A stretch of 19,446 nucleotides of DNA from Thermoplasmata archaeon (lineage in GTDB: Archaea > Thermoplasmatota > Thermoplasmata > UBA10834). The notes under the pieces are model-generated. The model was not told the origin of the DNA and did no database searches. It worked only from the letters and a program-made list of their open reading frames with translations. Both the position numbers and the translations under genes were made by a program. The stretch lies in contig JALOTO010000015.1 of the NCBI GenBank assembly GCA_025457845.1, forward strand, positions 1 through 19,446, read 5' to 3'. Positions 7,097-15,171 of the stretch are shown piece after piece (position 1 is the stretch's first letter; each line of letters starts with the position of its first letter).

Positions 7097-8533
7097 ATGC
7101 CGAGGAGGATAGTGATCATAGGTGGGGGCTGCGGCGGCGGGACGGCCGCTCAGTTCGCGAGGAAGACCGACAGGGAGGCCGAGATCACGATGATCGAGCG
7201 CGAGCCGTATCCGCAGTACTCGAGGTGCGGCCTGCCCTACGGCATATCGGGCATCATCCCCGAGCTCACGAACCTGATCGAGGCCCCCGAGGAGCGCCTC
7301 AGGAAGAACCGCATCAGCGTCCTCCTCGGGACGAACGTCACCAGGGTCGACGCCGGGGCGAGGACCGTCCACGCGGAGTCCCTCGACGGGAAGAAGCACG
7401 AGCTCCAGTACGATTCGCTGGTCCTCGCGACCGGGGCCAAGGCCTCCGTGCCGCCCATCCGTGGAGTGACGAAGGAAGGGGGGCGGCCAGACGAGCTCAA
7501 GCCCGGGGTCTTCGTCCTGAGGACCATCGACGATGCAAAGGGGATACAGTCCCTGGCGTCCAAGGGCAAGCGCGCGGTTGTGATCGGCGCGGGCCTGGTC
7601 GGCCTAGAGGTCGCGGAGGCGCTCATGGTGCGCGGCTGCAGGGTCACAATAGTGGAGTTCCTGCCCAACTGCATCCTGGCCATGGTCGACGACGACATGG
7701 CCCAGGTGATGTCGGCGGCCATAGCCAACCACGGTGTCAAGATGTTCACCGAGTTCCAGGTCACGGACATCATCGGGGACGACAGGGCGAAGGGCGTCGT
7801 CGCCAAGGACCGGAAGACCGGCGAGGAGAGGGAGTTCGTCGCGGACCTCGTCATCGTCGCGACGGGCCAGCGCGGGGAGACCGAGCTGGCGAAGCAGATA
7901 GGCTGCAGCGTCGGGGCGACGAAGCAGATCGTCGTCAACGACAGGTGCGAGACCTGTGTCGAGGGGGCGTTCGCGGTCGGCGACTGCACGGAATACCCGG
8001 AGCTGGTCACCGGCAAGCCGACGGTCAGCGGCCTCGGTACGATCGCGGTCAAGATGGCGATGGTCGCAGGGGTGAACGCCGCGGGAGGGAACGAGTGCCT
8101 TCCCCGGGGGTTCCTCCAGACGAGGGCCACCGAGCCTTTCGGGTGCCAGGTCGCGGCGGTCGGCCCGACGACCCCTCAGCTCGAGGCCGCGGGCATCAAG
8201 CCTGTCGTCGGCAAGGTCAGGGGCTTCACCCTGCCGGACTACTATCCCGGCAGGAAGGAGATCATGGTCAAGGTGCTCGCGCATCCGAGCGACGGGCGGA
8301 TACTCGGCGCGCAGATAGTCGGCGAGGACCGGGTCCACCTGAGGATCAACGCGTTCGCCGTCGCGATAATGGCCGGCATGACGGTCCACGACCTCTCAAA
8401 GCTCGAGACGGCCTACTGCCCGCCCGCGGCGCCCACGATAGACGTGATAACCATAGCGTGCGAGGCGGCGAGGCTGAAGTTCTCCAGGGCCAGGCAGTGC
8501 GGCCCGTCCCCGAGGCCCCCGGCCACCTCATAG
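7097..8533 (+). CDS. CoA-disulfide reductase-like FAD/NAD(P)H oxidoreductase
   Basis: This 478-aa cytosolic flavoprotein belongs to the class with a single redox-active cysteine (CoA-disulfide reductase, NADH oxidase, NAD(P)H-dependent persulfide/sulfur reductase). It has an FAD-binding IIGGGCGGGTAA (7-18) and the active-site YSRCGLPYG with C44. The NAD(P)H-binding VVIGAGLVGLEVAEAL spans 161-176 and the second FAD contact AVGDC 293-297. A C-terminal dimerisation domain ends in TAYCPPAAPTIDVITIA, with Cys where many relatives have Ala. No rhodanese domain is fused. Likely roles are reducing CoA or persulfide disulfides, or oxygen or sulfur; the sequence alone does not choose. It is divergent from rpl1 and convergent with rpl11, sitting inside an otherwise conserved ribosomal cluster. 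The start ATG lacks a strong Shine-Dalgarno site. A TATA-like GATATTAC (7045-7052) is suitably placed. Confidence 0.92.
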   Translation: MPRRIVIIGGGCGGGTAAQFARKTDREAEITMIEREPYPQYSRCGLPYGISGIIPELTNLIEAPEERLRKNRISVLLGTNVTRVDAGARTVHAESLDGKKHELQYDSLVLATGAKASVPPIRGVTKEGGRPDELKPGVFVLRTIDDAKGIQSLASKGKRAVVIGAGLVGLEVAEALMVRGCRVTIVEFLPNCILAMVDDDMAQVMSAAIANHGVKMFTEFQVTDIIGDDRAKGVVAKDRKTGEEREFVADLVIVATGQRGETELAKQIGCSVGATKQIVVNDRCETCVEGAFAVGDCTEYPELVTGKPTVSGLGTIAVKMAMVAGVNAAGGNECLPRGFLQTRATEPFGCQVAAVGPTTPQLEAAGIKPVVGKVRGFTLPDYYPGRKEIMVKVLAHPSDGRILGAQIVGEDRVHLRINAFAVAIMAGMTVHDLSKLETAYCPPAAPTIDVITIACEAARLKFSRARQCGPSPRPPATS

Positions 8534-8542
8534 GGTGGCCGG
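8519..8542. terminator. Perfect 9-bp hairpin over the flavoprotein stop codon
   Basis: The arms CCGGCCACC (8519-8527) and GGTGGCCGG (8534-8542) pair perfectly around the 6-base loop TCATAG, which contains the TAG stop. The site also lies 24 bases downstream of the rpl11 stop on the other strand. It could therefore act as a shared transcript-end or stability structure for two convergent genes. No long T tract follows. Confidence 0.5.
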
Positions 8543-8566
8543 CCGGGAGGTCGGCGCGGTCGTGTT

Positions 8567-9043
8567 TCAGGCGAAGATGCCCTTGTACTCGCCCGCTTCG
8601 ATCTCCTTGATGATCTGCTTCGGGTCCTTGCCGTCGACGGTGACGCCCATCGAGACGCAGGCCCCGCAGACCTCCTTGAAGCGCTCCTTCTTGCTCTTGC
8701 CGAGCATCGAGTCCTTCTTCATCTCGGCGATCTTGAGCGCCTGCTCCACCTTGAGGTTGCCCACCTTCGTGGACTTGGGCGAGCCGCTTCCCTTCTCGAC
8801 CCCGAGCTCCTTCATTATGAGCGCGGTCGTCGGTGGCGTCCCGACCTTGATCTCGAAGGACTTGGTCTTCGGGTCGACCAGCAGCGTGACGGGGACCTTC
8901 ATCCCCGTGAACGCCTTCGTCTTCTCGTTTATCGCGTTCACGACCTGAATGACATTGACCCCCATCGGACCGAGCGCCGGACCGAGCGGCGGGCCGGGCG
9001 TCGCCTTGCCCCCGTCCACTAGGACTTCAAGCTTGTCTGTCAT
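8567..9043 (-). CDS. rpl11: 50S ribosomal protein L11
   Basis: L11 binds the GTPase-associated region of 23S rRNA at the stalk base, beside L10/L12. The 158-aa product has the canonical [20 protein letters not shown] (12-31) in the N-terminal domain. The C-terminal RNA-binding domain contains [20 protein letters not shown] and the [16 protein letters not shown] loop. The start ATG 9041-9043 lies 4 bases after the spt5 stop, with GGAGAAG inside the spt5 end as its Shine-Dalgarno site. It is the last gene of the ftsZ-secE-spt5-rpl11 run. Confidence 0.98.
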   Translation of the reverse strand: MTDKLEVLVDGGKATPGPPLGPALGPMGVNVIQVVNAINEKTKAFTGMKVPVTLLVDPKTKSFEIKVGTPPTTALIMKELGVEKGSGSPKSTKVGNLKVEQALKIAEMKKDSMLGKSKKERFKEVCGACVSMGVTVDGKDPKQIIKEIEAGEYKGIFA

Positions 9044-9047
9044 ATGT

Positions 9048-9977
9048 TCACTTCTCCTTCTCGAGTACCCTTACGTGGTCGCCCCTGATCGTGACCGGTA
9101 TCGGCACCATGGCCTCGAACAGCTCGACAGTGATCTCTTCCTTGCTCTCGTCGATCTGCTGCACCCTGGCCTTCTCCCCCTTGAACGGCCCGGCGATGAG
9201 CTCGACGATGTCGCCCTCGACTATGCCCGAGACGACCGGCTTCGGGGACAGGAAGTGCTCGATCTCGGCGAACGAGGTCTCGCCCTTGACTATGCCGCGG
9301 GTCCTCCTCACGCCCTTGACGATCTCCCTCAGGTTGTCCGTGTTCATCGCCTCGACGAACACGTAGCCGCGGATGGTCGACGGTGACAGTATCGCGAACA
9401 CCCCGATGGGCTTCGGCTTCGCCCTGCTGGCGATTGAGTCCGCGACGGTCTTCTCGTGACCTATCGACGTCTTGACGGCGAGCATCGACTGCCTCGCCGT
9501 CGCGACGAGCGTGACCGTGTCGGTGACGCTCGGGTCGTCCCTCAGCTGCGCGCTGATCAGGACGGTGACCTTGTCCCCGAACCTCGCGCCCGTGGGCGAT
9601 GTGATCTTGAGCGTGAATGTCTTCTCCGCGCCCGGCATGACCTCGAACGTGCGTTCGGTGGTCTGGTCGGCCGAGGGCGTGTTCTCCCATACGACCCCTA
9701 TCGGGTCGAAGAGCTTCACGAACCACTCGGGGGACCCCTCCTCCGTAGCGGCGAAGAGCGTGTCGACCTTCACGGCGACGGTGTGGGCCTGTCCGTCGTC
9801 GGGGAGCTTCAGGGACATCTCGAACTCCGTCGCGTCCCCGGATGCCATCATGCGCTTCAGCTCGCCCTGGACCAGGAACTGCAGCGCCTTCGTCGCGTGC
9901 TGCTGCTGCGGTTGCGGGGCCGCAGGCGCATGCTCCTTCTTCTCCTGCTTCTTCGGTTCCACGTCAAACAGACTCAA
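9048..9977 (-). CDS. spt5: Transcription elongation factor Spt5 (NusG family) with N-terminal beta-rich extension
   Basis: Spt5 pairs with Spt4 to clamp RNA polymerase on DNA and increase processivity. Residues ~163-250 form the NGN domain ([20 protein letters not shown], then RGYVFVEA) and ~253-309 the KOW domain ([20 protein letters not shown]). Stand-alone archaeal Spt5 is about 150 aa, so this 309-aa protein has some 160 extra N-terminal residues. These comprise a Lys/Pro/Gln-rich leader (about 8-28) and a domain of alternating strands with [17 protein letters not shown], resembling Ig-like or NEW3-type beta-sandwiches; that resemblance is inferred by eye. The start is a TTG (9975-9977) with GAGGG 6 bases upstream; the frame after it is continuous. 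It sits between secE and rpl11, the classic archaeal location. Confidence 0.93.
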   Translation of the reverse strand: MSLFDVEPKKQEKKEHAPAAPQPQQQHATKALQFLVQGELKRMMASGDATEFEMSLKLPDDGQAHTVAVKVDTLFAATEEGSPEWFVKLFDPIGVVWENTPSADQTTERTFEVMPGAEKTFTLKITSPTGARFGDKVTVLISAQLRDDPSVTDTVTLVATARQSMLAVKTSIGHEKTVADSIASRAKPKPIGVFAILSPSTIRGYVFVEAMNTDNLREIVKGVRRTRGIVKGETSFAEIEHFLSPKPVVSGIVEGDIVELIAGPFKGEKARVQQIDESKEEITVELFEAMVPIPVTIRGDHVRVLEKEK

Positions 9978-10003
9978 AACGATCCCTCAACAGTGATGGG
10001 GTC

Positions 10004-10255
10004 TCAACCCGACCCGAACGCCTTCATGAGCATGTCGGCGCCGTATTCGAACAGCCAGTAGATCAGGAACCCTAGACCTCCCATCAGGACCAGCCCGATG
10101 GAGACGATCTGGGCGACCTTCATGTACTCCTCTCCCGTGGGCTTCCGGGCCATCTTCAGGACACGCCCGTACTTGCCCTTGCCCACGTGCTTCGTCCTCT
10201 CCTCGATCCTCCTCTGGAGGTCCCAGGATTTGTCCACGACGGTTCTTTCTGACAT
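10004..10255 (-). CDS. secE: Preprotein translocase subunit SecE (Sec61 gamma)
   Basis: SecE is the small essential subunit that clamps the two halves of SecY in the cytoplasmic membrane. The 83-aa product shows the archaeal form: an amphipathic N-terminal region with RKPTGEEYMKVAQIVSIG, then one transmembrane helix (about 46-69, ending FLIYWLFEYG). The ATG 10253-10255 is 27 bases after ftsZ, and spt5 follows 26 bases later. The order ftsZ-secE-spt5-rpl11 is widely conserved in euryarchaea and supports the call. Confidence 0.95.
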   Translation of the reverse strand: MSERTVVDKSWDLQRRIEERTKHVGKGKYGRVLKMARKPTGEEYMKVAQIVSIGLVLMGGLGFLIYWLFEYGADMLMKAFGSG

Positions 10256-10282
10256 CTCGGTCCGTTCCTTGTGTTATGGATA

Positions 10283-11386
10283 CTACTTGATGAAGTCGAG
10301 TCCGAGCTCCTTGCCCTTCTTCTCCTTGGCGGGGCCCAGTATGTGCCGGGACTTCACTCCCGTGACCACGACCATGACCCTTATGGTCCTGTCCATGGTC
10401 TCGTCTATGGCGGCACCCCAGATTATCCTCGCGCCTGGGGATATCTTGGACTGGATTATCTCCGCGACCTTCTCCGCCTCGCTGACGGTCATGTCCGGCC
10501 CGCCGGTGACGTTGACCAGTGCGGCCGTGGCCTGGGAGATGTCCAGCTCGATGAGCGGTGAGTTGATCGCCTCGGTGACCGCGACCGTCGCGCGGTCGTC
10601 GTCGTCGCTCTCGCCGAGCCCGATCATCGCGACACCGCCGGCCTTCATGACCGTCTTGATGTCGTTGAAGTCGAGGTTGACCAGTCCAGGTTTCGTGACG
10701 ATCTCCGTGATCCCCTTGATGCTCCTCATCAGCACCTCGTCGGCGACCTTGAAGGCCGCGTTCAGCGAGAGCTTGGGGACTATCTCTATGAGCTTGTCGT
10801 TGGGGATGACTATGACGGTGTCAGCGACGTTGCGGAGCCTGTCCAGCCCCCACTCGGCGTTCTCCTGCCTCACGGCCCCCTCGGCCGCGAACGGGTAGGT
10901 GCATATCGCGATCGTGAGGGCGCCGAGCTCCTTCGCAACATGGGCGACGAAGGGCGCCGATCCGGTGCCAGTGCCTCCCCCGAGCCCGCAAGTGACGAAC
11001 ACTATGTCCGAGCTCTGGAGTGCCTTCTTGATCTCCTCCTCGGCCTCCCTGGCAGCCTCCTCGCCGACCTGGGGCAGCGCGCCGGCGCCGAGCCCCCTGG
11101 TCACGCGCCTGCCGAGCAGGATCTTGTGCGGGGCCTTGGTCATCAGGAGGTGCTGGGCGTCCGTGTTCGCCGCATACAGCTCCGCACCGATGATGCCCGC
11201 CTCTGCGAGCCTGTTGATCGTGTTGGAGCCGCCGCCTCCGCAGCCTATGATCTTGATGTTGGTCTTGAGACCCTGCAGTATCTTCTGCAGTTCCTCGTCC
11301 TCTGCCGTGAAGGATCGCATTCCTTCAGGCTGCTTCGACTGCTCGTTCTCAGCTGCGTTGAGCGCGTTTTCCAAGAGGGACTTCAT
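10283..11386 (-). CDS. ftsZ1: Cell division GTPase FtsZ (FtsZ1-type), operon copy
   Basis: This tubulin-like GTPase polymerises at midcell. Visible are GCGGGGSN in the first nucleotide loop (48-55), the tubulin signature GGGTGTG (136-142) and the T7-loop NLDFND (237-242) that completes GTP hydrolysis in the adjacent subunit. Sequences such as [16 protein letters not shown] and [12 protein letters not shown] match the euryarchaeal FtsZ1 class rather than FtsZ2. The protein is 367 aa with a short tail ending GLDFIK. The start ATG has GGAGG 7 bases upstream. This is the copy joined to secE-spt5-rpl11, the position FtsZ1 holds in other euryarchaea. A promoter with an adjacent inverted repeat precedes it, so it can be transcribed apart from the upstream copy. 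Confidence 0.96.
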   Translation of the reverse strand: MKSLLENALNAAENEQSKQPEGMRSFTAEDEELQKILQGLKTNIKIIGCGGGGSNTINRLAEAGIIGAELYAANTDAQHLLMTKAPHKILLGRRVTRGLGAGALPQVGEEAAREAEEEIKKALQSSDIVFVTCGLGGGTGTGSAPFVAHVAKELGALTIAICTYPFAAEGAVRQENAEWGLDRLRNVADTVIVIPNDKLIEIVPKLSLNAAFKVADEVLMRSIKGITEIVTKPGLVNLDFNDIKTVMKAGGVAMIGLGESDDDDRATVAVTEAINSPLIELDISQATAALVNVTGGPDMTVSEAEKVAEIIQSKISPGARIIWGAAIDETMDRTIRVMVVVTGVKSRHILGPAKEKKGKELGLDFIK

Positions 11387-11480
11387 GCTGGAGCCTCCGC
11401 GGGCTTCGCACGTGCCTCACCGTGACAAAGCATGGCGACCGGCCAAGCTAGCCGGGTGTTTGGACCGTAGCTGATTAGGT

Positions 11481-11508
11481 CTCTTAAACGTTTCGGCGCG
11501 TAGAAACG
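11481..11508 (-). promoter_or_regulatory. Promoter of ftsZ-secE-spt5-rpl11 with an abutting inverted repeat
   Basis: The minus strand carries a TATA-like GTTTAAGAG (11481-11489). Overlapping its upstream edge is the inverted repeat CGTTTC (11489-11494) / GAAACG (11503-11508) with an 8-base spacer. A transcript from this box would begin near 11459, about 73 bases before the ftsZ ATG. The repeat is where a transcription regulator could bind; this is inference. Confidence 0.45.
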
Positions 11509-11513
11509 AGTTG

Positions 11514-11535
11514 CTGGTCCGCGTCAGCGGACCAG
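11514..11535 (-). terminator. Perfect 9-bp hairpin over the stop codon of the upstream ftsZ
   Basis: The arms CTGGTCCGC and GCGGACCAG pair perfectly around a 4-base loop that on the minus strand reads TGAC and holds the TGA stop. It is followed by a T-containing stretch (CAACTCGTTTC). It could mark the 3' end of the first ftsZ transcript and separate it from the next promoter. Confidence 0.5.
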
Positions 11536-12645
11536 GTCGACCTCGCCGACTCCCTTGAACTTCCGCTCACCGGGCTTGCCGAGGATCTGCCTCGACTTCA
11601 CGCCCGTCGCGACTATCATGACCCTGACGGTCTTGTCCATCGCGGGGTCGACGGCCGCACCCCATATGATGCGTGCGTTCTGCCCGACACGGGACTGTAT
11701 CTCCTCCGCGGCCTTCTCGGCCTCGGAGATGGTCATGTCGGTGCCGCCGATGACGTCTATGAGTACGCCGTTCGCCTCGCTGATGTCGACCTCGAGCATC
11801 GGGGAGTTGAGCGCCATGTCGATGGCCTCTTGGATGCGCTCGTCGCCGGGCGCATCGCTCTCGCCGAGGCCTATCATGGCCACTCCGGCCCCTTTCATGA
11901 TGGTCTTGACATCGTTGAAGTCCAGGTTGACCAGGCCAGGCCTGGTGATGACCTCGGTGAGGCCCTTGATGGCCCTCATGAGGACCTCGTCGGCCACCTT
12001 GAACGCCGCGTTGAGGGAGAGCCTCGGGACGACGTCGAGGAGCTTGTCGTTCGGGATGATTATGACGGTGTCCGCGGAGTCCCTGAGCCTCTCGAGGCCC
12101 CACTCTGCGTTCTCCATCCTCATCTTCCCCTCGCCCCTGAAGGGCAGGGTCGCGACTGCGATCGTCAGCGCTCCGAGTTCCTTCGCCGTCCGTGCCACCA
12201 CGGCCGCGCCGCCGGTGCCGGTGCCGCCTCCGAGGCCGCATGTGACGAAGCAGATGTGAGTGTCGGCGAGCAGCTTCTTGAGCTCGTCCTCCGCCTCCCT
12301 GGCAGCCTCCTCGCCTATCTGCGGGAGGGCGCCTGCCCCGAGCCCCCGGGTGACCCTCCTGCCGAGCAGGATCTTGTGTGGCGCGTGGAGCTGCAGCAGG
12401 TGCTGTGCGTCGGTGTTCGCGGCGTAGAGCTCCGCCCCGACGATCCCCTCGTCGTATATCCGCTGGATAGTGTTCGTGCCGCCTCCGCCGACCCCGATGA
12501 TCTTTATGTTGGTCCTGAGGTTCCTAAGTATCGACTCGAGCTCGGCATCTACCCTCTGGTCCTGCGTCATGAACGCAGCCTCTGAGGCAGCTGCCCCTGC
12601 CGTCGGTTCCCTTGCCAGCGCGTCTTCGACGAGCGATCTCATCAT
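11524..12645 (-). CDS. ftsZ: Second cell division GTPase FtsZ (also FtsZ1-type), tandem paralogue
   Basis: The 373-aa product is a complete FtsZ with GVGGGGTN (51-58), GGGTGTG (139-145) and the T7-loop NLDFND (240-245), so it should bind and hydrolyse GTP. It shares long identical runs with its downstream neighbour (for example [18 protein letters not shown]) and the same FtsZ1-class markers ([27 protein letters not shown]). This points to a duplication within the FtsZ1 class rather than the FtsZ1/FtsZ2 pair. The N-terminus [10 protein letters not shown] echoes MKSLLENAL of the other copy. The tail ends VGEVDLVR. The start ATG 12643-12645 has a GGTGAT site 5 bases upstream, and a good TATA box lies about 80-90 bases upstream. 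The gap to the next ftsZ is 137 bases. Confidence 0.96.
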   Translation of the reverse strand: MMRSLVEDALAREPTAGAAASEAAFMTQDQRVDAELESILRNLRTNIKIIGVGGGGTNTIQRIYDEGIVGAELYAANTDAQHLLQLHAPHKILLGRRVTRGLGAGALPQIGEEAAREAEDELKKLLADTHICFVTCGLGGGTGTGGAAVVARTAKELGALTIAVATLPFRGEGKMRMENAEWGLERLRDSADTVIIIPNDKLLDVVPRLSLNAAFKVADEVLMRAIKGLTEVITRPGLVNLDFNDVKTIMKGAGVAMIGLGESDAPGDERIQEAIDMALNSPMLEVDISEANGVLIDVIGGTDMTISEAEKAAEEIQSRVGQNARIIWGAAVDPAMDKTVRVMIVATGVKSRQILGKPGERKFKGVGEVDLVR

Positions 12646-12725
12646 GTCGGATCACCTTGTTTTCGGGTCTGGGTGAAGGCACTCTCAGTGCTGCTGAATG
12701 TGCATCCCGCGCGCACGTGGCGCGC

Positions 12726-12735
12726 AATATAAAAT
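12726..12735 (-). promoter_or_regulatory. TATA box of the upstream ftsZ
   Basis: The minus strand reads ATTTTATATT within GC-rich flanks. Transcription is expected near 12703, giving a leader of roughly 55-60 bases with GGTGAT before the ATG. Confidence 0.6.
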
Positions 12736-12814
12736 CGCCATGTCAGTATTAAAGTCTTCTGGATGCCACCCGTGAGCGCGCAGGACGGCTCCCGGTGGGC
12801 CCAGGAACGCGCAA

Positions 12815-12822
12815 CGTATTTG
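12815..12822 (+). promoter_or_regulatory. Possible TATA element of the acylphosphatase gene
   Basis: CGTATTTG lies 25-32 bases upstream of GTG 12847, the spacing expected for a leaderless archaeal mRNA. A second candidate, TATTAAAG at 12747-12754, would give a leader of about 70 bases. Confidence 0.3.
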
Positions 12823-12846
12823 CCTCCTCAGACACATGCCAGATGC

Positions 12847-13122
12847 GTGAAGGTCAGGGCGCATGCGATGTTCGAGGGACTTGTCCAGGGGGTCTTCTTC
12901 AGGGCGAACACCCGGCGGTGCGCCGAGGAGATGGGCCTGACGGGATGGGTGAGGAACCTCCCGGACGGGAGGGTGGAGGCCGTCTTCGAGGGCGAGGAGG
13001 CGAAGGTGCGCCAGGCGATCGAGTGGTGCGCCACGAAGCAGCCCTATGCGCAGGTGAGATCGAAGGAGGTCGAGCTCTCCGAGTTCAAGGGGGAGTTCGA
13101 GATGTTCAGCATAGTCCCGTGA
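12847..13122 (+). CDS. acyP: Acylphosphatase
   Basis: This small cytosolic enzyme hydrolyses carboxyl-phosphate bonds such as acetyl- or carbamoyl-phosphate. The sequence FEGLVQGVFFRANTRRCAEE carries the phosphate-binding loop with catalytic Arg (R19), and GWVRNLPDGRVEAVFEG carries the catalytic Asn (N37). I chose GTG 12847 because it yields 91 aa, the usual family length, and begins right at the first strand. An ATG at 12763 is in frame but would add 28 residues (PPVSAQDGSRWAQE...) that no family member needs, and it lies close behind a TATA-like run. The gene ends 4 bases from the converging permease gene. Confidence 0.93.
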   Translation: MKVRAHAMFEGLVQGVFFRANTRRCAEEMGLTGWVRNLPDGRVEAVFEGEEAKVRQAIEWCATKQPYAQVRSKEVELSEFKGEFEMFSIVP

Positions 13123-13130
13123 GCGCTCAC
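13119..13130. repeat. 12-bp palindrome containing both stop codons of convergent genes
   Basis: GTGAGCGCTCAC is perfectly palindromic. It contains the acylphosphatase TGA (13120-13122) and, on the other strand, the permease TGA (13127-13129). Confidence 0.7.
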
Positions 13131-14302
13131 CTGACGGCGACGATGGCCGCTATCGCCACCGCGGCCACGGCCATCGAGAGGGACAGGTCGAAGTCGAGCA
13201 GAAGCAGGACAACTGTCACCGACAGCCCGAGCGCACGGCCGGAGTTGAGGAGGAACTCCCTCCCCATCATCCCCATGGTCGGGCTGTCCCTGGCCCTGTC
13301 GACGAGCATGGCGAAGAGGAACGCCGGGACGACGGCGAGCCAGAAGCTCGCGAAGCTCATCCCTGTGAGATAGGTCTCGGAGTTCGTGGCGATGGCGCAC
13401 GCGACCAGCGCGACCGCGGTGAGAGCGGCGCTTATGCGCAGGATCCTCACCCTGTCCCCTATCCTGTCGGATAGGTAGCCGAGGGCGACGGTCATGAGGG
13501 CCCCCCAGAACGCGAACAGGGAGAGGTATCCGCCGAGCTCCGCCTCGTCGGTGGCGTACTCGAAGCTCAGGACTGACAGCGCCATCCAGAAGACCCCTTC
13601 CTGGACCCCTTCCAGGAACATCCCCCTTCCCACCTTCCGGTCGACCTCCCTGACGAAGCGGAGCGGGGAGCCATGGACCTGCGCACCGGCGTTCCACGTC
13701 CCGTTGCGTCCCCTGAAGGCCTTCGACGCCAGGAGGAACACGATGTTCGCCCCGATGGTGACCGCTCCGAAGGACAGGAGGAGGTCGTAGGATCCGTAGG
13801 CGATCATCATTCCGCCGACCAGCGGTCCGACGGTCGAGACCGCCGGGAAGACGAGGAAGTAGGCTCCTATGCCCGTGCCCCTGTTCTCCTCCGTCGTGAC
13901 CCGCGATATGACCGAGTTGTAGGGCACCCAGAACATGACGATGTAGATCCCGAGGAACACCGGCGGCACGAGCATCAGGGCCGGGCCGTCCAGGAGGATC
14001 AGGAGCACGTAGTACGCCGCCATCGAGCACATGCCCAGCAACATGGAGCGGACGTAGTCGCGGACGACGAAGCCCGCGAAGACCGTGGTCATGAGCATGG
14101 CGGCCGCGAAGCCCACCAGCAGGAAAACGGAGCACTCGATGTAGTCGAACCCGACGCTCAGGAGGTAGATCATGGCGAAGGCGTTCGCCGTTGTGTTCGC
14201 TATCGCGACGATCGCCTGCGAGACGACGAGGGCCCCGTGCCTCTGTGCGATGTCCGATATGTAGCCCCTGTAGTCGGAAGGTCCCGTCATCCGTGCGCTC
14301 AC
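13127..14302 (-). CDS. MFS permease, substrate unknown
   Basis: The 391-aa integral membrane protein has twelve predicted helices in two halves of six, separated by a charged cytoplasmic loop (about 195-228, rich in Arg and Lys). The second half has the MFS loop motif GYLSDRIGDRVRIL (about 276-289). Substrate is not evident; drug/proton antiport and sugar or metabolite transport are all possible. The start is GTG 14300-14302. ATG 14290 is an alternative 12 bases in and would not change the membrane part. It follows the TatD-like gene by 15 bases, so it probably shares the tbp-hydrolase transcript. The C-terminus ends directly after the last helix (AIAAIVAVR). Confidence 0.82.
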   Translation of the reverse strand: MSARMTGPSDYRGYISDIAQRHGALVVSQAIVAIANTTANAFAMIYLLSVGFDYIECSVFLLVGFAAAMLMTTVFAGFVVRDYVRSMLLGMCSMAAYYVLLILLDGPALMLVPPVFLGIYIVMFWVPYNSVISRVTTEENRGTGIGAYFLVFPAVSTVGPLVGGMMIAYGSYDLLLSFGAVTIGANIVFLLASKAFRGRNGTWNAGAQVHGSPLRFVREVDRKVGRGMFLEGVQEGVFWMALSVLSFEYATDEAELGGYLSLFAFWGALMTVALGYLSDRIGDRVRILRISAALTAVALVACAIATNSETYLTGMSFASFWLAVVPAFLFAMLVDRARDSPTMGMMGREFLLNSGRALGLSVTVVLLLLDFDLSLSMAVAAVAIAAIVAVR

Positions 14303-14317
14303 ACGTTCCGGCCGCGT

Positions 14318-15160
14318 TCACCCGAACGCTGGTCCGTACGTCGCACGCGGATTGTCTACATGTATCTTGTGGACCTGCTCCTCGGTGATGGCCCCCTGCT
14401 CGAGGAGCGTCCGCATCCTCTTGGGCACGGTCGTGATGGCCAAAACGGCCCCCGGCCTGTCGGGGTCGTCGAGGAAGTCCGTCTCCATCAGGAACCTGGT
14501 CCCCTTGGAGAGGGCGGTCCTGACGGCGTCCTTCCCTGAGAGCACGGACGGCATCAGCCCGTGGTTCTCCTCGGGGAGCACCAGCGGTGGCGAGTAGTGC
14601 TTCACGACCCTGTGCCTCGGCAGCCCCGCCCTGTCCGCCATCCCGGCGATCTCCCTCATGCTCGCCTCGGTGGCGCCCTCGGTGTGCAGCACCACGGCGC
14701 AGCCGTTCTCCCTAGCGAGGCGCATGGCGTGGAACATGATGTCGTTCGAGGCGGAGAGCTCCTCAGCGGGGACCGGGAAGTGCGGCCTCCCGACCTCCCC
14801 TATCGCGAGGGCTTTGCCGTCGCGCACGTACTCCGCCGCGAGGTCCATGCCCGCGAGCATGATCTCTTTCGCGCGCGCGAGCCCGTGGACCTTGGCGAGG
14901 GCGAGCAGCTCGACGGGATAGGGGCCGACCGTGGCATACGCCTTCACCTTGGTCTCAGCGTTCACCCTGTCCTTCACCGCGATGGTCTGGTCGAACGCGA
15001 GCCTGAAGTCCCCCTCCGACCTGACGCGCAGCTCCTCGTACGGGAGGTGTGAGATTATCAGATGTGTCCCACCGGCCCGCTCGAAGTCGCGCGCAGCATC
15101 GACGTGGCGTCCCCTGACAGGTTCGAGATGGACGTGGTTGTCCAGGATCGGGGGCGCCAT
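14318..15160 (-). CDS. TatD-related metal-dependent hydrolase (TIM barrel)
   Basis: The 280-aa product has the ligand pattern of the amidohydrolase/TatD superfamily: DNHVHL (H9, H11), GEVGRPH (E122), VVLHTEG (H159), VVKHYS (H188) and METDF (D228). It resembles the archaeal branch of uncharacterised TatD-like hydrolases more than bacterial TatD DNases. It has no signal peptide, so it should be cytosolic. The substrate is unknown; DNase activity should not be assumed. The start ATG 15158-15160 lies 11 bases after tbp. Confidence 0.85.
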   Translation of the reverse strand: MAPPILDNHVHLEPVRGRHVDAARDFERAGGTHLIISHLPYEELRVRSEGDFRLAFDQTIAVKDRVNAETKVKAYATVGPYPVELLALAKVHGLARAKEIMLAGMDLAAEYVRDGKALAIGEVGRPHFPVPAEELSASNDIMFHAMRLARENGCAVVLHTEGATEASMREIAGMADRAGLPRHRVVKHYSPPLVLPEENHGLMPSVLSGKDAVRTALSKGTRFLMETDFLDDPDRPGAVLAITTVPKRMRTLLEQGAITEEQVHKIHVDNPRATYGPAFG

Positions 15161-15171
15161 GGGTCAGCGCT

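Noticed and set aside
12763..12846. ATG 12763 as the acylphosphatase start
   Set aside because: It would add 28 residues without family counterpart and lies only about 10 bases behind a TATA-like run. GTG 12847 gives the normal length.
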